NCBI GenBank assembly: GCA_050249695.1
Contig: JBFWQA010000001.1
Span: 124,001-188,000 of the forward strand
DNA length: 64,000 nucleotides
Reading direction: 5' to 3'
Source: JACKJP01 sp050249695
GTDB taxonomy: Bacteria; Pseudomonadota; Alphaproteobacteria; Rhizobiales; Tepidamorphaceae
Part shown: positions 51,535-60,121 of the stretch, piece by piece
How positions within the stretch are numbered: the stretch's first letter is position 1
Layout of the letters: each line of letters begins with the position of its first letter
Program-made: the position numbers and the translations under genes
Notes under the pieces: model-generated
What the model was told of the DNA's origin: nothing
Databases searched by the model: none
The model's input: only the letters and a program-made list of their open reading frames with translations

Positions 51535-52731
51535 CTATTTCTTGACCAGCGCGCAGGTGCTCTTGCTGAGCGGCGGATCGATGTCTTCCTTGTCGGCGAC
51601 TGCCGTGATCTTCAGGAAGTCCCATTCGCCGGTCGATTCAGCAGGCGTCTTGACGTCGAAAATGTACATGTCGCGCATGACCCTGCCGTCCTCGCGGACA
51701 TAGGCCGACGTGTCGGTGGCGTCCTCAACCGGGAAGGAGCGCATCGCTGCGGCAACAGCCTTCGCTTCCGTCGTGCCGGCCTTCTTGACGGCCTTCAGAT
51801 AGTGCGTCGTTGCCGAATAGACCTGCGCATTGTGGAAGGTCGGAGGCCGGCCGAACTCCTTGCGGTAGCGCTCGGCGAATTCCTTCGTCTTCTCGTTGCG
51901 GCCCCAGTAGAACGGGGTGGCGCCGCTGACGTTCTTCAGGTTTTCAAGGCCGATTGCCTTGATATCGGTCAGTGCGAGATAGACCGGCACCAGCTTGACG
52001 TCCATGCCGAACTCGTTGGCCTGCTTGATGATGTTGACCATGTAGGAGCCGAACGTCGCAAGGGCGATGGTCTTTGCCCCCTTCGACTGGGCTTCGAGCA
52101 GGAAGGACGAATAATCGGTTGTCTGTGGCGAATGGCGCACCGAGCCGACGACCTTGGCGCCGGCCGATTTCAGGGCATCCGTCATCTTGGCTTCCAGATC
52201 ATGTCCGAAGGCGTAGTCGACAGTGATGATGAACCAGTTGTCGTTGCCGAGCTTCACCAGCGGCAGCGTGACCGCGTTGGAGAGGCTGTGGGAACTCGGA
52301 ATCCACTGGGTGTGGGTGTCCGCGCACTCTTCATTCGTCAATTTGGTCGTCGAGCCGCCGCCAAGGAAGATGGTGTTCTTGTCGCGGGTCAACCCGGTGA
52401 CCGCCAGCGCGGCAGCGGAATTGTTGACGTCGAGTATCGCCGTCACCCCCTGGGTTTCGATCCACTCGCGCGCCACCGCAAGCGCGACGTCCGGCTTGTT
52501 CTGCTGGTCGGCGACGACCAGTTCGATCGGCTTGCCCAATACCTCGCCACCGAAATCCTTGATCGCCATTTTGACCGCGACGGTGGAACTCTCTCCACCC
52601 AGCACGCCCGAGGCGCCTGTGATATCGGTCAGAAAGCCGATCTTCGCGCCTTGAGCGTGGGCAGCGCCCGCACCGAAGACGAAAGTTGCTGCGGCAGCGG
52701 CGCCGAGCAGTTTCAGTCCATTAAGAGCCAT
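51535..52731 (-). CDS. ABC transporter substrate-binding protein, Liv type (first tandem copy)
   Basis: 398 residues with a signal peptide (MALNGLKLLGAAAAATFVFG, cleavage after AHAQ or nearby). The mature start is AKIGFLTDITGASGVLGGES. It is a close paralogue of the next protein: both share REWI-TQGVTAILDVNNSA, SPQTTDYS-FLLEAQSKGAKTI and EDATDTSAY. GGGAGGA precedes ATG 52731. The most visible difference is at the ligand side around 135-165 (DTHTQWIPSSHSLS versus SPYYTGWQADNRTL), which may change specificity. Confidence 0.92.
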   Translation of the reverse strand: MALNGLKLLGAAAAATFVFGAGAAHAQGAKIGFLTDITGASGVLGGESSTVAVKMAIKDFGGEVLGKPIELVVADQQNKPDVALAVAREWIETQGVTAILDVNNSAAALAVTGLTRDKNTIFLGGGSTTKLTNEECADTHTQWIPSSHSLSNAVTLPLVKLGNDNWFIITVDYAFGHDLEAKMTDALKSAGAKVVGSVRHSPQTTDYSSFLLEAQSKGAKTIALATFGSYMVNIIKQANEFGMDVKLVPVYLALTDIKAIGLENLKNVSGATPFYWGRNEKTKEFAERYRKEFGRPPTFHNAQVYSATTHYLKAVKKAGTTEAKAVAAAMRSFPVEDATDTSAYVREDGRVMRDMYIFDVKTPAESTGEWDFLKITAVADKEDIDPPLSKSTCALVKK

Positions 52732-53189
52732 AGTTAGAATCCTCCCGTCACTAAGGCATCCACCTGAACCGGGGCGGAGCATCGGCAAGGGCGCACCCTC
52801 TGGCGGGGTGTCACTTTCTGCTTTTCGCCAAACCGCCGGCCTGGGTCCATTATCCCGGCGACATGCCGGGCAGACCGGCGGATACTAGAGGCAAGTTCGG
52901 CTCCTGCCAACGGTGCCGCGAAAAATTAGTTGTGATGCCAACCAAGGCATTTTTCCGTTGATCCAAAGTCTTCAGAGAGTAGGGGATAGGACAGGCATTC
53001 CGCGGCTCGGCGGGCAATATTCAAACTGTCTGCATCGAGATCGCAAACCTATTTGACCCCTCAGGGCAGCTTTCCTTAAGGTTCCGGCTTCCGGCATTGC
53101 CTTGCCCCGCGCCAATCGCACGGCGCTCGACCGGCCGCAGCCGGCATGCCGGCTGCGGTGTGTTCATGAAACCGAAGCGGGGAAGCGCC
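52732..53189. other. Divergent control region between the binding protein and the amidohydrolase
   Basis: 458 bp. It includes an AT-rich patch near 52915-52955 (GAAAAATTAGTTGTGATGCC and following) likely to hold promoters, and a 24-bp palindrome at 53135-53158. I see no gene in it. Confidence 0.5.
53135..53158. promoter_or_regulatory. Perfect 24-bp palindrome upstream of the amidohydrolase
   Basis: CCGCAGCCGG-CATG-CCGGCTGCGG, ending 31 bases before the GTG start. It could be an operator, a transcript hairpin, or a boundary element. It has no T-run, so it is not a standard terminator. Confidence 0.5.
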
Positions 53190-54272
53190 GTGACAGTCTC
53201 AGACAAGCTCAGCCGCGGCGCGCCGCCCCATCACCACATCGATGACGAATGGCTGGCGCTGCGCGACGAGGAAGTCCTCGAGCCGTCGCTCCCGATTATC
53301 GATCCGCATCATCACCTCTGGCATCGTCCGCCGCACCAGATCTACCTGCTCCCGCATATCCTCGATGACGTGGCCGCCAGCGGCCATCACATCAGGGGCA
53401 CCTGTTTCGTCGAATGCACGTCGATGTACCGCGCCGACGGCGACCCGCGCTTTGCTTGCCTCGGCCAGGTGGAATTCGTCAACGGCATCGCCGCGATGAG
53501 CGCCAGCGGCACCTACGGTCCGATCCGCATCGCGGCCGGCATCATCGGCAAGGTTGACCTGCGCGAGGGGGCCGCCGCCCGCGAGGTGCTGGCGACCTGC
53601 ATCGAGCGCGCGCCCGAGCGCTTTCGCGGCATCAGGCACATGGCCGCCTGGGACGAAAGCAGGGAAGTCAGTTCGCTCGTCAATCCGCCGCCGCCGCACC
53701 TGCTGATGGACAGGGGCTTCCGGGAGGGGTTTGCCCAGCTCGCGCCGCTCGGCCTGACATTCGATGCCTGGGTCTATCATCCGCAATTGCCCGAACTGAT
53801 CGATCTGGTCGACGCCTTCCCGGATACCTCGATCATCGTCAATCACATGGGCGGCCGCGCCGGAATCGGCCCCTATGCCGGCCGTCAGGACGAGGTCTTC
53901 ATGCAATGGAGCCGCGATATCCGCGCACTCGGCGAGCGGTCGAACGTCACGATGAAATTCGGCGGCATCGGCATGCGCCTTGCCGGCTTTGATTTCCTCG
54001 ACCGCGACCTGCCGCCGACCTCGCAGGAACTGGCGGACGCCTTCCGTCCCTACTATGACGTGTGTCTTGATGCGTTCGGGCCCTCGCGCACGATGTTCGA
54101 GAGCAACTTTCCGGTCGACAAATCCGGCTGCTCCTATCGCGTGATGTGGAACACGTTCAAGCGGCTGGCATCGGGTTTGTCCGCCGATGAGAAGGCGGCG
54201 ATGTTTGCAGGCACCGCGGCGCGGATCTACAGACTGCCGGAAGAACTGACCAGACCCGCGCCGGTTCAGTAG
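53190..54272 (+). CDS. Metal-dependent amidohydrolase (amidohydrolase-2 family)
   Basis: 360 residues, TIM-barrel hydrolase/decarboxylase family. IIDPHHHLWH supplies the HxH metal site, VNHMGG a later histidine, and FESNFPVDK the catalytic aspartate region. Members include 2-pyrone-4,6-dicarboxylate lactonase and several lactonases acting on ring-derived acids. GTG 53190 has GGGGAAG upstream and is preferred; ATG 53166 in the same frame adds 8 residues. It is followed after 45 bases by a flavoprotein dehydrogenase in the same direction, with which it likely forms an operon. Confidence 0.87.
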   Translation: MTVSDKLSRGAPPHHHIDDEWLALRDEEVLEPSLPIIDPHHHLWHRPPHQIYLLPHILDDVAASGHHIRGTCFVECTSMYRADGDPRFACLGQVEFVNGIAAMSASGTYGPIRIAAGIIGKVDLREGAAAREVLATCIERAPERFRGIRHMAAWDESREVSSLVNPPPPHLLMDRGFREGFAQLAPLGLTFDAWVYHPQLPELIDLVDAFPDTSIIVNHMGGRAGIGPYAGRQDEVFMQWSRDIRALGERSNVTMKFGGIGMRLAGFDFLDRDLPPTSQELADAFRPYYDVCLDAFGPSRTMFESNFPVDKSGCSYRVMWNTFKRLASGLSADEKAAMFAGTAARIYRLPEELTRPAPVQ

Positions 54273-54317
54273 CCGTTCGCGCCAACTTCCTGATTGCACG
54301 GAAATGGAAAGACGCAA

Positions 54318-55721
54318 ATGAACGCTCTCGCCAAGGGTGAAGTCGATGTTCTGGTGGTCGGCGCCGGGCTGGCCGGCCATTGCGCCGCGCTGTCGGCCCG
54401 CGAGGCGGGGGCTTCCGTCCTGCTGGTCGAGAAGATGGCCGACTACGGCGGCAGCTCGCTGATGAGCGGGGCGAGCTTCGCCTTCGCCGGCACCAGCCAG
54501 CAGAAGGACCAGGGCATCGAGGATACGCCCGAGTTGTTGCGCGAGGACCTGTTGGAGGTGGGCGGACACAAGAACGATCCGGCGCTGGTGGAGCTTTATG
54601 TCGACAACCAGTTGGACACCTATGGCTGGCTGAAGAGGGCTGGGGTGGAGTTCCACCCCGTCCAGCTCAGCTCCAACATGTCGGCGGCGCGCGGTCACCC
54701 GACATTTCCCCGGCAGGTGTTCGACGTTCTCCATCCCAGGCTGGCCGAGGCGGGGATCGAATATGCCGCCGGAACCGCCGCGAAGGCGCTACGTGCCGAT
54801 GCAGCCGGCAAGGTCCGCGACGTCGAGCTGTCCGTCGGCGGGGAAGGCAGAAAGCTGCGGGTCGACCGCGGCATCGTGCTGACCACCGGCGGCTTCGCGC
54901 GAAGCGACGATCTGGTGCAGAAATTCGTGCCCGACCAGGCACCGGCGCTGCGCTATGGCGGGGAGGGATCGACCGGCGACGGCATCCGCATGGCCTGGGC
55001 GCTCGGCGCCGACGTCGCCGATGTCGGCTATGTGAAGGCGACCTTCGGGATCGCGATGCCGGATTTCCCCGGCTCGAACCGCAGGTATGATGGCGAGCGC
55101 CCATTGCTCCACGCCATGTATCGCGGCGGCATCATCGTCAACCGCGAGGCGAGGCGTTTCATCAGCGAGGCCAATTCCTACAAGACGCTTGGAGACGCCA
55201 GCCTCAAGCAGCCCGGCGCGCTGGGCTTCCAGATCTTTGACCAGAACATCATGGATCAGTCGATCAAGACACCCAAGACGCACGACTATGCCGGCGCGCT
55301 TGAACTCGGCGTCCTGCGGCAGGCCGATTCCATCGCCGGTCTCGCGCGGGAGGTCGGGCTCGATCCCGATACGCTCGTTGAGACTGTCGACCGCTACAAT
55401 GCGTCGGTCGATGCCGGCGGAGACAGGGAACTCGGTCGCATGACCCTGGCGATGGGCGTCGGCAAGCTGGTCAGGCTGGACCGCGCGCCCTTCTACATCT
55501 TTCCGTGCGCGCCGTCGCTGTTCACCACCTATGGCGGGCTGAAAGTCAACGAAAGGCTTGAGGTTGTGCACGTGGAGGGCCACGCGCTCGCCGGCCTCTA
55601 TGCCGCCGGCGAGGTGATGGGCGGCTTTCACGGAAAAGGCTATATGAGCGGATCTGCCAACGGAAAATGCGCCGTGTTCGGCCGGATCTCGGGACGCAAC
55701 GCGGCGCTGAGCGACGCGTGA
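54318..55721 (+). CDS. FAD-dependent dehydrogenase (fumarate reductase flavoprotein/ketosteroid dehydrogenase superfamily)
   Basis: 467 residues. The N-terminal FAD motif is VDVLVVGAGLAGHCAALSAREAG, then GGSSLMSGASFAFAG. The C-terminal closing segment is GLYAAGEVMGGFHGKGYMSGSANGKCAVFGRISG. The family includes soluble fumarate reductases, tricarballylate dehydrogenase and 3-ketosteroid delta-1-dehydrogenases. There is no signal peptide or haem motif, so it is a cytoplasmic single-subunit enzyme. ATG 54318 has GGAAAG upstream. It probably desaturates (or reduces) a carboxylic acid intermediate together with the amidohydrolase before it. Confidence 0.85.
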   Translation: MNALAKGEVDVLVVGAGLAGHCAALSAREAGASVLLVEKMADYGGSSLMSGASFAFAGTSQQKDQGIEDTPELLREDLLEVGGHKNDPALVELYVDNQLDTYGWLKRAGVEFHPVQLSSNMSAARGHPTFPRQVFDVLHPRLAEAGIEYAAGTAAKALRADAAGKVRDVELSVGGEGRKLRVDRGIVLTTGGFARSDDLVQKFVPDQAPALRYGGEGSTGDGIRMAWALGADVADVGYVKATFGIAMPDFPGSNRRYDGERPLLHAMYRGGIIVNREARRFISEANSYKTLGDASLKQPGALGFQIFDQNIMDQSIKTPKTHDYAGALELGVLRQADSIAGLAREVGLDPDTLVETVDRYNASVDAGGDRELGRMTLAMGVGKLVRLDRAPFYIFPCAPSLFTTYGGLKVNERLEVVHVEGHALAGLYAAGEVMGGFHGKGYMSGSANGKCAVFGRISGRNAALSDA

Positions 55722-55723
55722 GT

Positions 55724-56494
55724 TTACTGCTTCGGCTGGATCGAACTCGTCCCCAGACCGCCGTCGACGGTGATGAGTTCACCGGTGATATGACCGGCCC
55801 GGCCCGACGCGAGGAACACGGCAAGGTTCGCGATGTCCTCCACCTTGCCGAGCTTCTGCAGCGGCGTGACCTCGCGTCTCTTGGCCATGCCGTGCTCTCC
55901 GATATTCTTCACCGCCGCGGGCGTCTCGATGAACCCGGGCGCGATGGCGTTCGCCCGGGTGCCCTCGACGCCGAGATCGACCGCGAGCGCCCGGGTCAGG
56001 GCGGCGACCGCGCCTTTCACGGCGGCGTAGGCCACCGAATCCACGGTCGCCGCGATCGCGGCCGTCGAGCATATGTTGACGATGGCGCCGCCGCCGCGTC
56101 TTGCCATGTGGGGACCGGCGGCCTGCGACACCCAGATCATCCCCTTCACGCCGACGCGCAGCATCCGGTCCAAAGTCTCCTCGTCGATGTCGGCCAGGGC
56201 CTGATAACGGATCCAGACCGCGTTGTTGACAACGACGTCGACGCCGCCGTGCCTGTCAGCAATTGCGGCCAGTGTTTTCCGGACTGCCTCGCGGTCGCCG
56301 ATATCGAGCGCCACGCCTTCCGCCATCGCGCCGTCGGAACGCATTTCCTCCGCCGCGGCCTCGACCCGGTCGGCGACGATGTCGGCGATGATGACGTGGG
56401 CACCTTCGCGCGCCATCGCCTCGGCGATGGCCCGTCCGATTCCGCGTCCGCCACCGGTGACAAGCGCGACTTTCCCCTCGAGAAGTTTTTCCAT
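55724..56494 (-). CDS. Short-chain dehydrogenase/reductase (SDR)
   Basis: 256 residues: TGGGRGIG, NNAV in place of NNAG, the catalytic Ser region NICSTAA and YAAVK in place of YxASK. C-terminal HITGELITVDGG. It is convergent with the flavoprotein (2-base gap) and follows another SDR on the minus strand (91-base gap). HVIIADIVADRV suggests NAD(H). Confidence 0.86.
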   Translation of the reverse strand: MEKLLEGKVALVTGGGRGIGRAIAEAMAREGAHVIIADIVADRVEAAAEEMRSDGAMAEGVALDIGDREAVRKTLAAIADRHGGVDVVVNNAVWIRYQALADIDEETLDRMLRVGVKGMIWVSQAAGPHMARRGGGAIVNICSTAAIAATVDSVAYAAVKGAVAALTRALAVDLGVEGTRANAIAPGFIETPAAVKNIGEHGMAKRREVTPLQKLGKVEDIANLAVFLASGRAGHITGELITVDGGLGTSSIQPKQ

Positions 56495-56585
56495 TTAGAA
56501 TTTCCGTTCCCCATTTGAGCGTCGCAACCAATCGTCGCCGACGCATCCCATACATGAATTCGTGCCGATCAGCGCTCGCTCGCGG

Positions 56586-57344
56586 TCAGCCCATGAAAGA
56601 CCCGCCATTGATGTCGAAGACGGCGCCGGTCACAAAACCGGATTCATCTCCGGCGAGATAGGAGACCATGGCCGCGAGTTCCTCCGGGCGTCCCGTCCGG
56701 CCGACAGGAATGGCCGCCTTGAGCGAGGACAGCCATTCCGCTGATCCGCGTTCCGACATCGGCGTCTCGAAACGCCCCGGCGCGATACAGTTCACCGTGA
56801 CTCCGTCCTTGGCGTGTTCGGCCGCGATCTTGCGCGACATGCCGATCAGCCCGGCCTTGCTTGCACTGTAGTGGGCCCCCGCCGTCACCGCGTAGCTCCT
56901 GGCTGCGCGCGAAGAGATATTCACGATTCTGCCGAAGCCTCGCTCGATCATCGGCGGCAAGGCCTGGCGGCACAGAATGAACGGCGCGGTCAGATTGATT
57001 GCGATCACCTCGTGCCATTCAGCCATCGGCGTGATTTGGGTGGGCAGCGACTTCCCGTCCACCTTCGGGAGAATGCCCGCATTGTTGACCAGTATATCCC
57101 AGCGCCCGTGCCGCGCCCTGTGCGCCTCGGCAAAGCTGAATATCTCGCATTCCGCGCTCAGGTCGACGATGGCGGCTTCAGCTGAAGCGCCCGCTTCTTT
57201 CAGGCGCATCACGACTTGTTCCACAGCCCCGTCGCGGTCCAGCGCCACCACATGGGCTCCATCTCTTGCCAGGCGTTCGGCGATGGCGACCCCGAGTCCG
57301 CTCGCGGCGCCGGTGACGACCGCGACGCGTCTTTCCTTGCTCAT
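56586..57344 (-). CDS. Short-chain dehydrogenase/reductase (SDR)
   Basis: 252 residues: TGAASGLG, NNAG, NISSRAARSYAV with the catalytic serine, and YSASK. ATG 57344 has GGAGGAAA upstream. It lies 54 bases downstream of a FadR-type regulator on the same strand. It is visibly similar to the TRAP-operon SDR at 34129-34881: both carry SRAAR after the catalytic serine, and both end in a DxNGGxFM-like tail (DINGGSFMG versus DVNGGAFMT). The two probably do the same or mirror reactions in two pathways. Confidence 0.88.
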   Translation of the reverse strand: MSKERRVAVVTGAASGLGVAIAERLARDGAHVVALDRDGAVEQVVMRLKEAGASAEAAIVDLSAECEIFSFAEAHRARHGRWDILVNNAGILPKVDGKSLPTQITPMAEWHEVIAINLTAPFILCRQALPPMIERGFGRIVNISSRAARSYAVTAGAHYSASKAGLIGMSRKIAAEHAKDGVTVNCIAPGRFETPMSERGSAEWLSSLKAAIPVGRTGRPEELAAMVSYLAGDESGFVTGAVFDINGGSFMG

Positions 57345-57398
57345 TCGTTTTCCTCCGGGCATATCATGGTTCTGCTCGCCGCCCGCGATTGGGGGCAT

Positions 57399-58148
57399 TC
57401 ACACGCCATCTTCCTTGCCGACCTTCGGGCCTGCGAATTTGAGAACATGGGCGTGGATCTTGTTGAGATGGCTCCGCATCTCGGCCTTCGCGCCTTCGGT
57501 ATCGCGCATCTCCAGCAGGTTCAGAAACCGTTCGCGCGAGTCGAGCAATTCTTCCTGAAGCGTGGGATAGCCCGGAGTGCGGACGAAACGTCCGAGAATC
57601 TGCGTCACCGACTCCACGAACATGCCAAGGACCCTGTTTCCGGTCGACAGCGCGAGGGTCCGGTAGAAGTCGGCGGCGCATTGGTAGCGTTCCTGAACGC
57701 TGGTGACTTCGCGTGTTTTCTCCACGATCCGCCGGAGCGTTGCGAATTCCTCCTCGGTTGCCCGTTCGGCCGCCAGTTGAACCACGATGTCCTGTATGAA
57801 GATCCTCGCTTCCGTCAGTTCTTCCAGCGATATGGAACCGAGGCTTATATAGTCTTCAAGCGTCTTGGCGATCTGGTCGGGACTGCCTTCCCGGATGAAC
57901 GCGCCGCCCTTCACGCCCTTGGTCTGGTAGACGATCCCGGCGATCTCCAGACTGCGGATCGCTTCGCGGATCGTCGCCCGGCTGACATGAAGCTGCTTGG
58001 AAAGCTCGCGTTCTGCGGGCAACTTGTCGCCGGGCTTCAACAGCCGATCGTCCAGCCGCTGCCGGATCGTGTCGCATATCAGTTCGAACGCCCGCTGGCC
58101 CCTGATGGGCCGCTGCTGCTTGAAGGGTGGTGAGTTTTCCGACGCCAT
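57399..58148 (-). CDS. GntR-family regulator, FadR (FCD) subfamily
   Basis: 249 residues. The winged helix-turn-helix contains GDKLPAERELSKQLHVSRATIREAIRSLEIAG, and the C-terminal FCD domain has TEARIFIQDIVVQLAAERATEEEFA. AAAGGAAA precedes ATG 58148. It is a clear relative of the FadR protein at 19971-20699: both share ISLxxxTEARxxIQ and ERATEE. It is divergent from the ThDP enzyme at 58341 (192-bp gap) and upstream of two SDRs, so it probably controls these genes. Confidence 0.88.
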   Translation of the reverse strand: MASENSPPFKQQRPIRGQRAFELICDTIRQRLDDRLLKPGDKLPAERELSKQLHVSRATIREAIRSLEIAGIVYQTKGVKGGAFIREGSPDQIAKTLEDYISLGSISLEELTEARIFIQDIVVQLAAERATEEEFATLRRIVEKTREVTSVQERYQCAADFYRTLALSTGNRVLGMFVESVTQILGRFVRTPGYPTLQEELLDSRERFLNLLEMRDTEGAKAEMRSHLNKIHAHVLKFAGPKVGKEDGV

Positions 58149-58340
58149 GATCGTTTCCTTTGTAGCATGCTCGGTTACGGCGTCGATCCGAACGCCGTCA
58201 TGCTGCTGGCGCATATTGACTGCAATTTATTCTCTGTTAAAAGGTCAGGCCATTAGAGCCAAGCGAAATCTCAAAGTCGCCGTCCATGCGGGTTCTGGCC
58301 TGCCTGTCGCGGCGTCGAAAGGCAAGGAAGGAAACCGACA

Positions 58341-59984
58341 ATGATCAGGGGCCATCAACTGCTGGCGAAGGCGCTCAAGCAACAGGGCGTCGACACCATG
58401 TTCTTCCTGATGGGCGGCCCGAATATCGACGCCGCGCGCAGCATCACCGAGCTTGGCATGAAGATGATCGACGTGCGTCACGAACAGTCGGCCGCGATGA
58501 TGGCGCAGGCCTATGCGCGCCTGCGCAACCGGCCGGGTGTGTGCATGGCGGCGTCCGGTCCGGGCACCATCAATCTCATCACCGGCGTGGCGACGGCGAT
58601 GGCCGATGCGACGCCGCTGGTCGTCTTCGGCGGCTCGGGGGCCATCCGCACTTACGACCTCGGCTCCTTCCAGGATGTCGATCAGGTGGCGATGATGAAG
58701 CCGGTGACCAAGTTGGCGCTCCGCGTCTATGAGACGCGCCGCATTCCCGAATATGTCGACCGCGCTTTCCGCCAGGCGATGGCCGGCAAGCCGGGTCCGG
58801 TCTATCTCGATTTCCCGGGCGACATCCTGCATCAGGGCGTGCCGGAGGAGGATGTCGTCTGGCCGCGCCGGATCGAGGAGGCGCAAATCGACCGTCCGGC
58901 AGCCAGCCCCAAGGCGCTCGACAAGGCCGTCGCCATGCTGGGGGAAGCTGAAAAGCCGGTGATCATCACCGGTAGCGGCATCATCTGGTCGAAGGCCTAT
59001 GACCAGCTCCGCGACTTTGTCGAGACGGCGGGTGTCCCGTTCTACACCACGCCGCAGGGACGCGGCGTGATCCCGGAAGACCACGAGTATTTCTACGGCC
59101 GCGCCCGCTCCACCGCGCTTCGCGAGGCAGACGTTGTCGTCGTTGCGGGCACGAGGCTCAACTACATGTTCGGCACCGGCCGTGCGCCGCGCTTCAGCAA
59201 GAATGCCCGTTTCATACGGATAGATGTCGATCCGCTTGAGGTCGCCTCCAACGATCCGGTCGAACTTGTGATGATCGGCGATGCGGGCACGGTGCTCGAT
59301 CAGCTGACGGACCGCATACGCAACTCCGGCCTCAAGGAACGTTACGCCCCCTGGCGCAAACAGCTCGCCGACTATGACGCAAGCCGCGCCGGGGCGCAGG
59401 AAGAACAGATGTCGACGAACCAGACGCCGATTCATCCGCTGCGTCTGTGCAAGGAAGTGCGCGATTTCCTCAAGCGGGATTCGGTCCTGTCCGTCGATGG
59501 CCAGGAAATCCTCAACTACGGGCGCCAGAGCATCCCCACCTACACGCCCGGCCATCGGATGAATTCCGGCACGTTCGGCACGATGGGCGTCGGACTGCCT
59601 TTCGGTATCGGCGCGAAGGCTGCCTGCCCGGAAAAGGAAGTCGTCGTGCTGCATGGCGATGGCTCCTTCGGCATGAACGCGATGGAACTCGACACCGCCG
59701 ACCGTCATGGTCTTCCGGTACTCGTCATCATCAGCCTCAATGGCGGCTGGACGGCCGATCCCAATCAGGAAAAGGTCGGCCGCAATCTGCGTTACACGCG
59801 TTATGACAAGATCGCCGAGGAACTCGGATGCCACGGCGAATTCGTCCAGAAGCCCGAGGATATCCGGCCCGCGCTCGACCGCGCGCGAAAGGCGGTGGAA
59901 GGCGGCCGTTCCGCGGTGGTCAATGTCGAGACCGACTGGGCGGCTCTCGCCAAAACGCTCGACTTCACCGCCTACCGGACCTGA
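58341..59984 (+). CDS. Thiamine diphosphate-dependent enzyme (acetolactate synthase/2-hydroxyacyl-CoA lyase superfamily), second copy
   Basis: 547 residues, strongly similar to the enzyme at 25302-26948 along its whole length. PYR-domain E48 in RHEQSA, then ASGPGTINLITG. C-terminal GDGSFGMNAMELDTADRHG and the NGGW metal site. AAGGAAGG lies before the ATG. Its setting again includes a FadR regulator (divergent), SDRs, and here a cyclase-family hydrolase and an acyl-CoA synthetase. The shared motif MNSGTFGTMGVG suggests both copies have the same chemistry. The substrate is unknown; the alternatives given for the first copy apply. Confidence 0.88.
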   Translation: MIRGHQLLAKALKQQGVDTMFFLMGGPNIDAARSITELGMKMIDVRHEQSAAMMAQAYARLRNRPGVCMAASGPGTINLITGVATAMADATPLVVFGGSGAIRTYDLGSFQDVDQVAMMKPVTKLALRVYETRRIPEYVDRAFRQAMAGKPGPVYLDFPGDILHQGVPEEDVVWPRRIEEAQIDRPAASPKALDKAVAMLGEAEKPVIITGSGIIWSKAYDQLRDFVETAGVPFYTTPQGRGVIPEDHEYFYGRARSTALREADVVVVAGTRLNYMFGTGRAPRFSKNARFIRIDVDPLEVASNDPVELVMIGDAGTVLDQLTDRIRNSGLKERYAPWRKQLADYDASRAGAQEEQMSTNQTPIHPLRLCKEVRDFLKRDSVLSVDGQEILNYGRQSIPTYTPGHRMNSGTFGTMGVGLPFGIGAKAACPEKEVVVLHGDGSFGMNAMELDTADRHGLPVLVIISLNGGWTADPNQEKVGRNLRYTRYDKIAEELGCHGEFVQKPEDIRPALDRARKAVEGGRSAVVNVETDWAALAKTLDFTAYRT

Positions 59985-60121
59985 TCCGGCGCCACCCGAG
60001 GAGGACCTGCCGCTCCCGCTTGCGTGTGGGGGCGGTATGCGGCGTATACTGACTGATCATTCATTGACGAACGGGCGGCATTGACGTCCGGCACAGATCA
60101 GGAAGCGCTGGAGGTTGGTTG

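Noticed and set aside
19949..60060. Shared CTGATCATT upstream of the first FadR gene and the cyclase gene as a FadR operator
   Set aside because: A nine-base match at two sites is too weak, and the flanks do not continue the symmetry.
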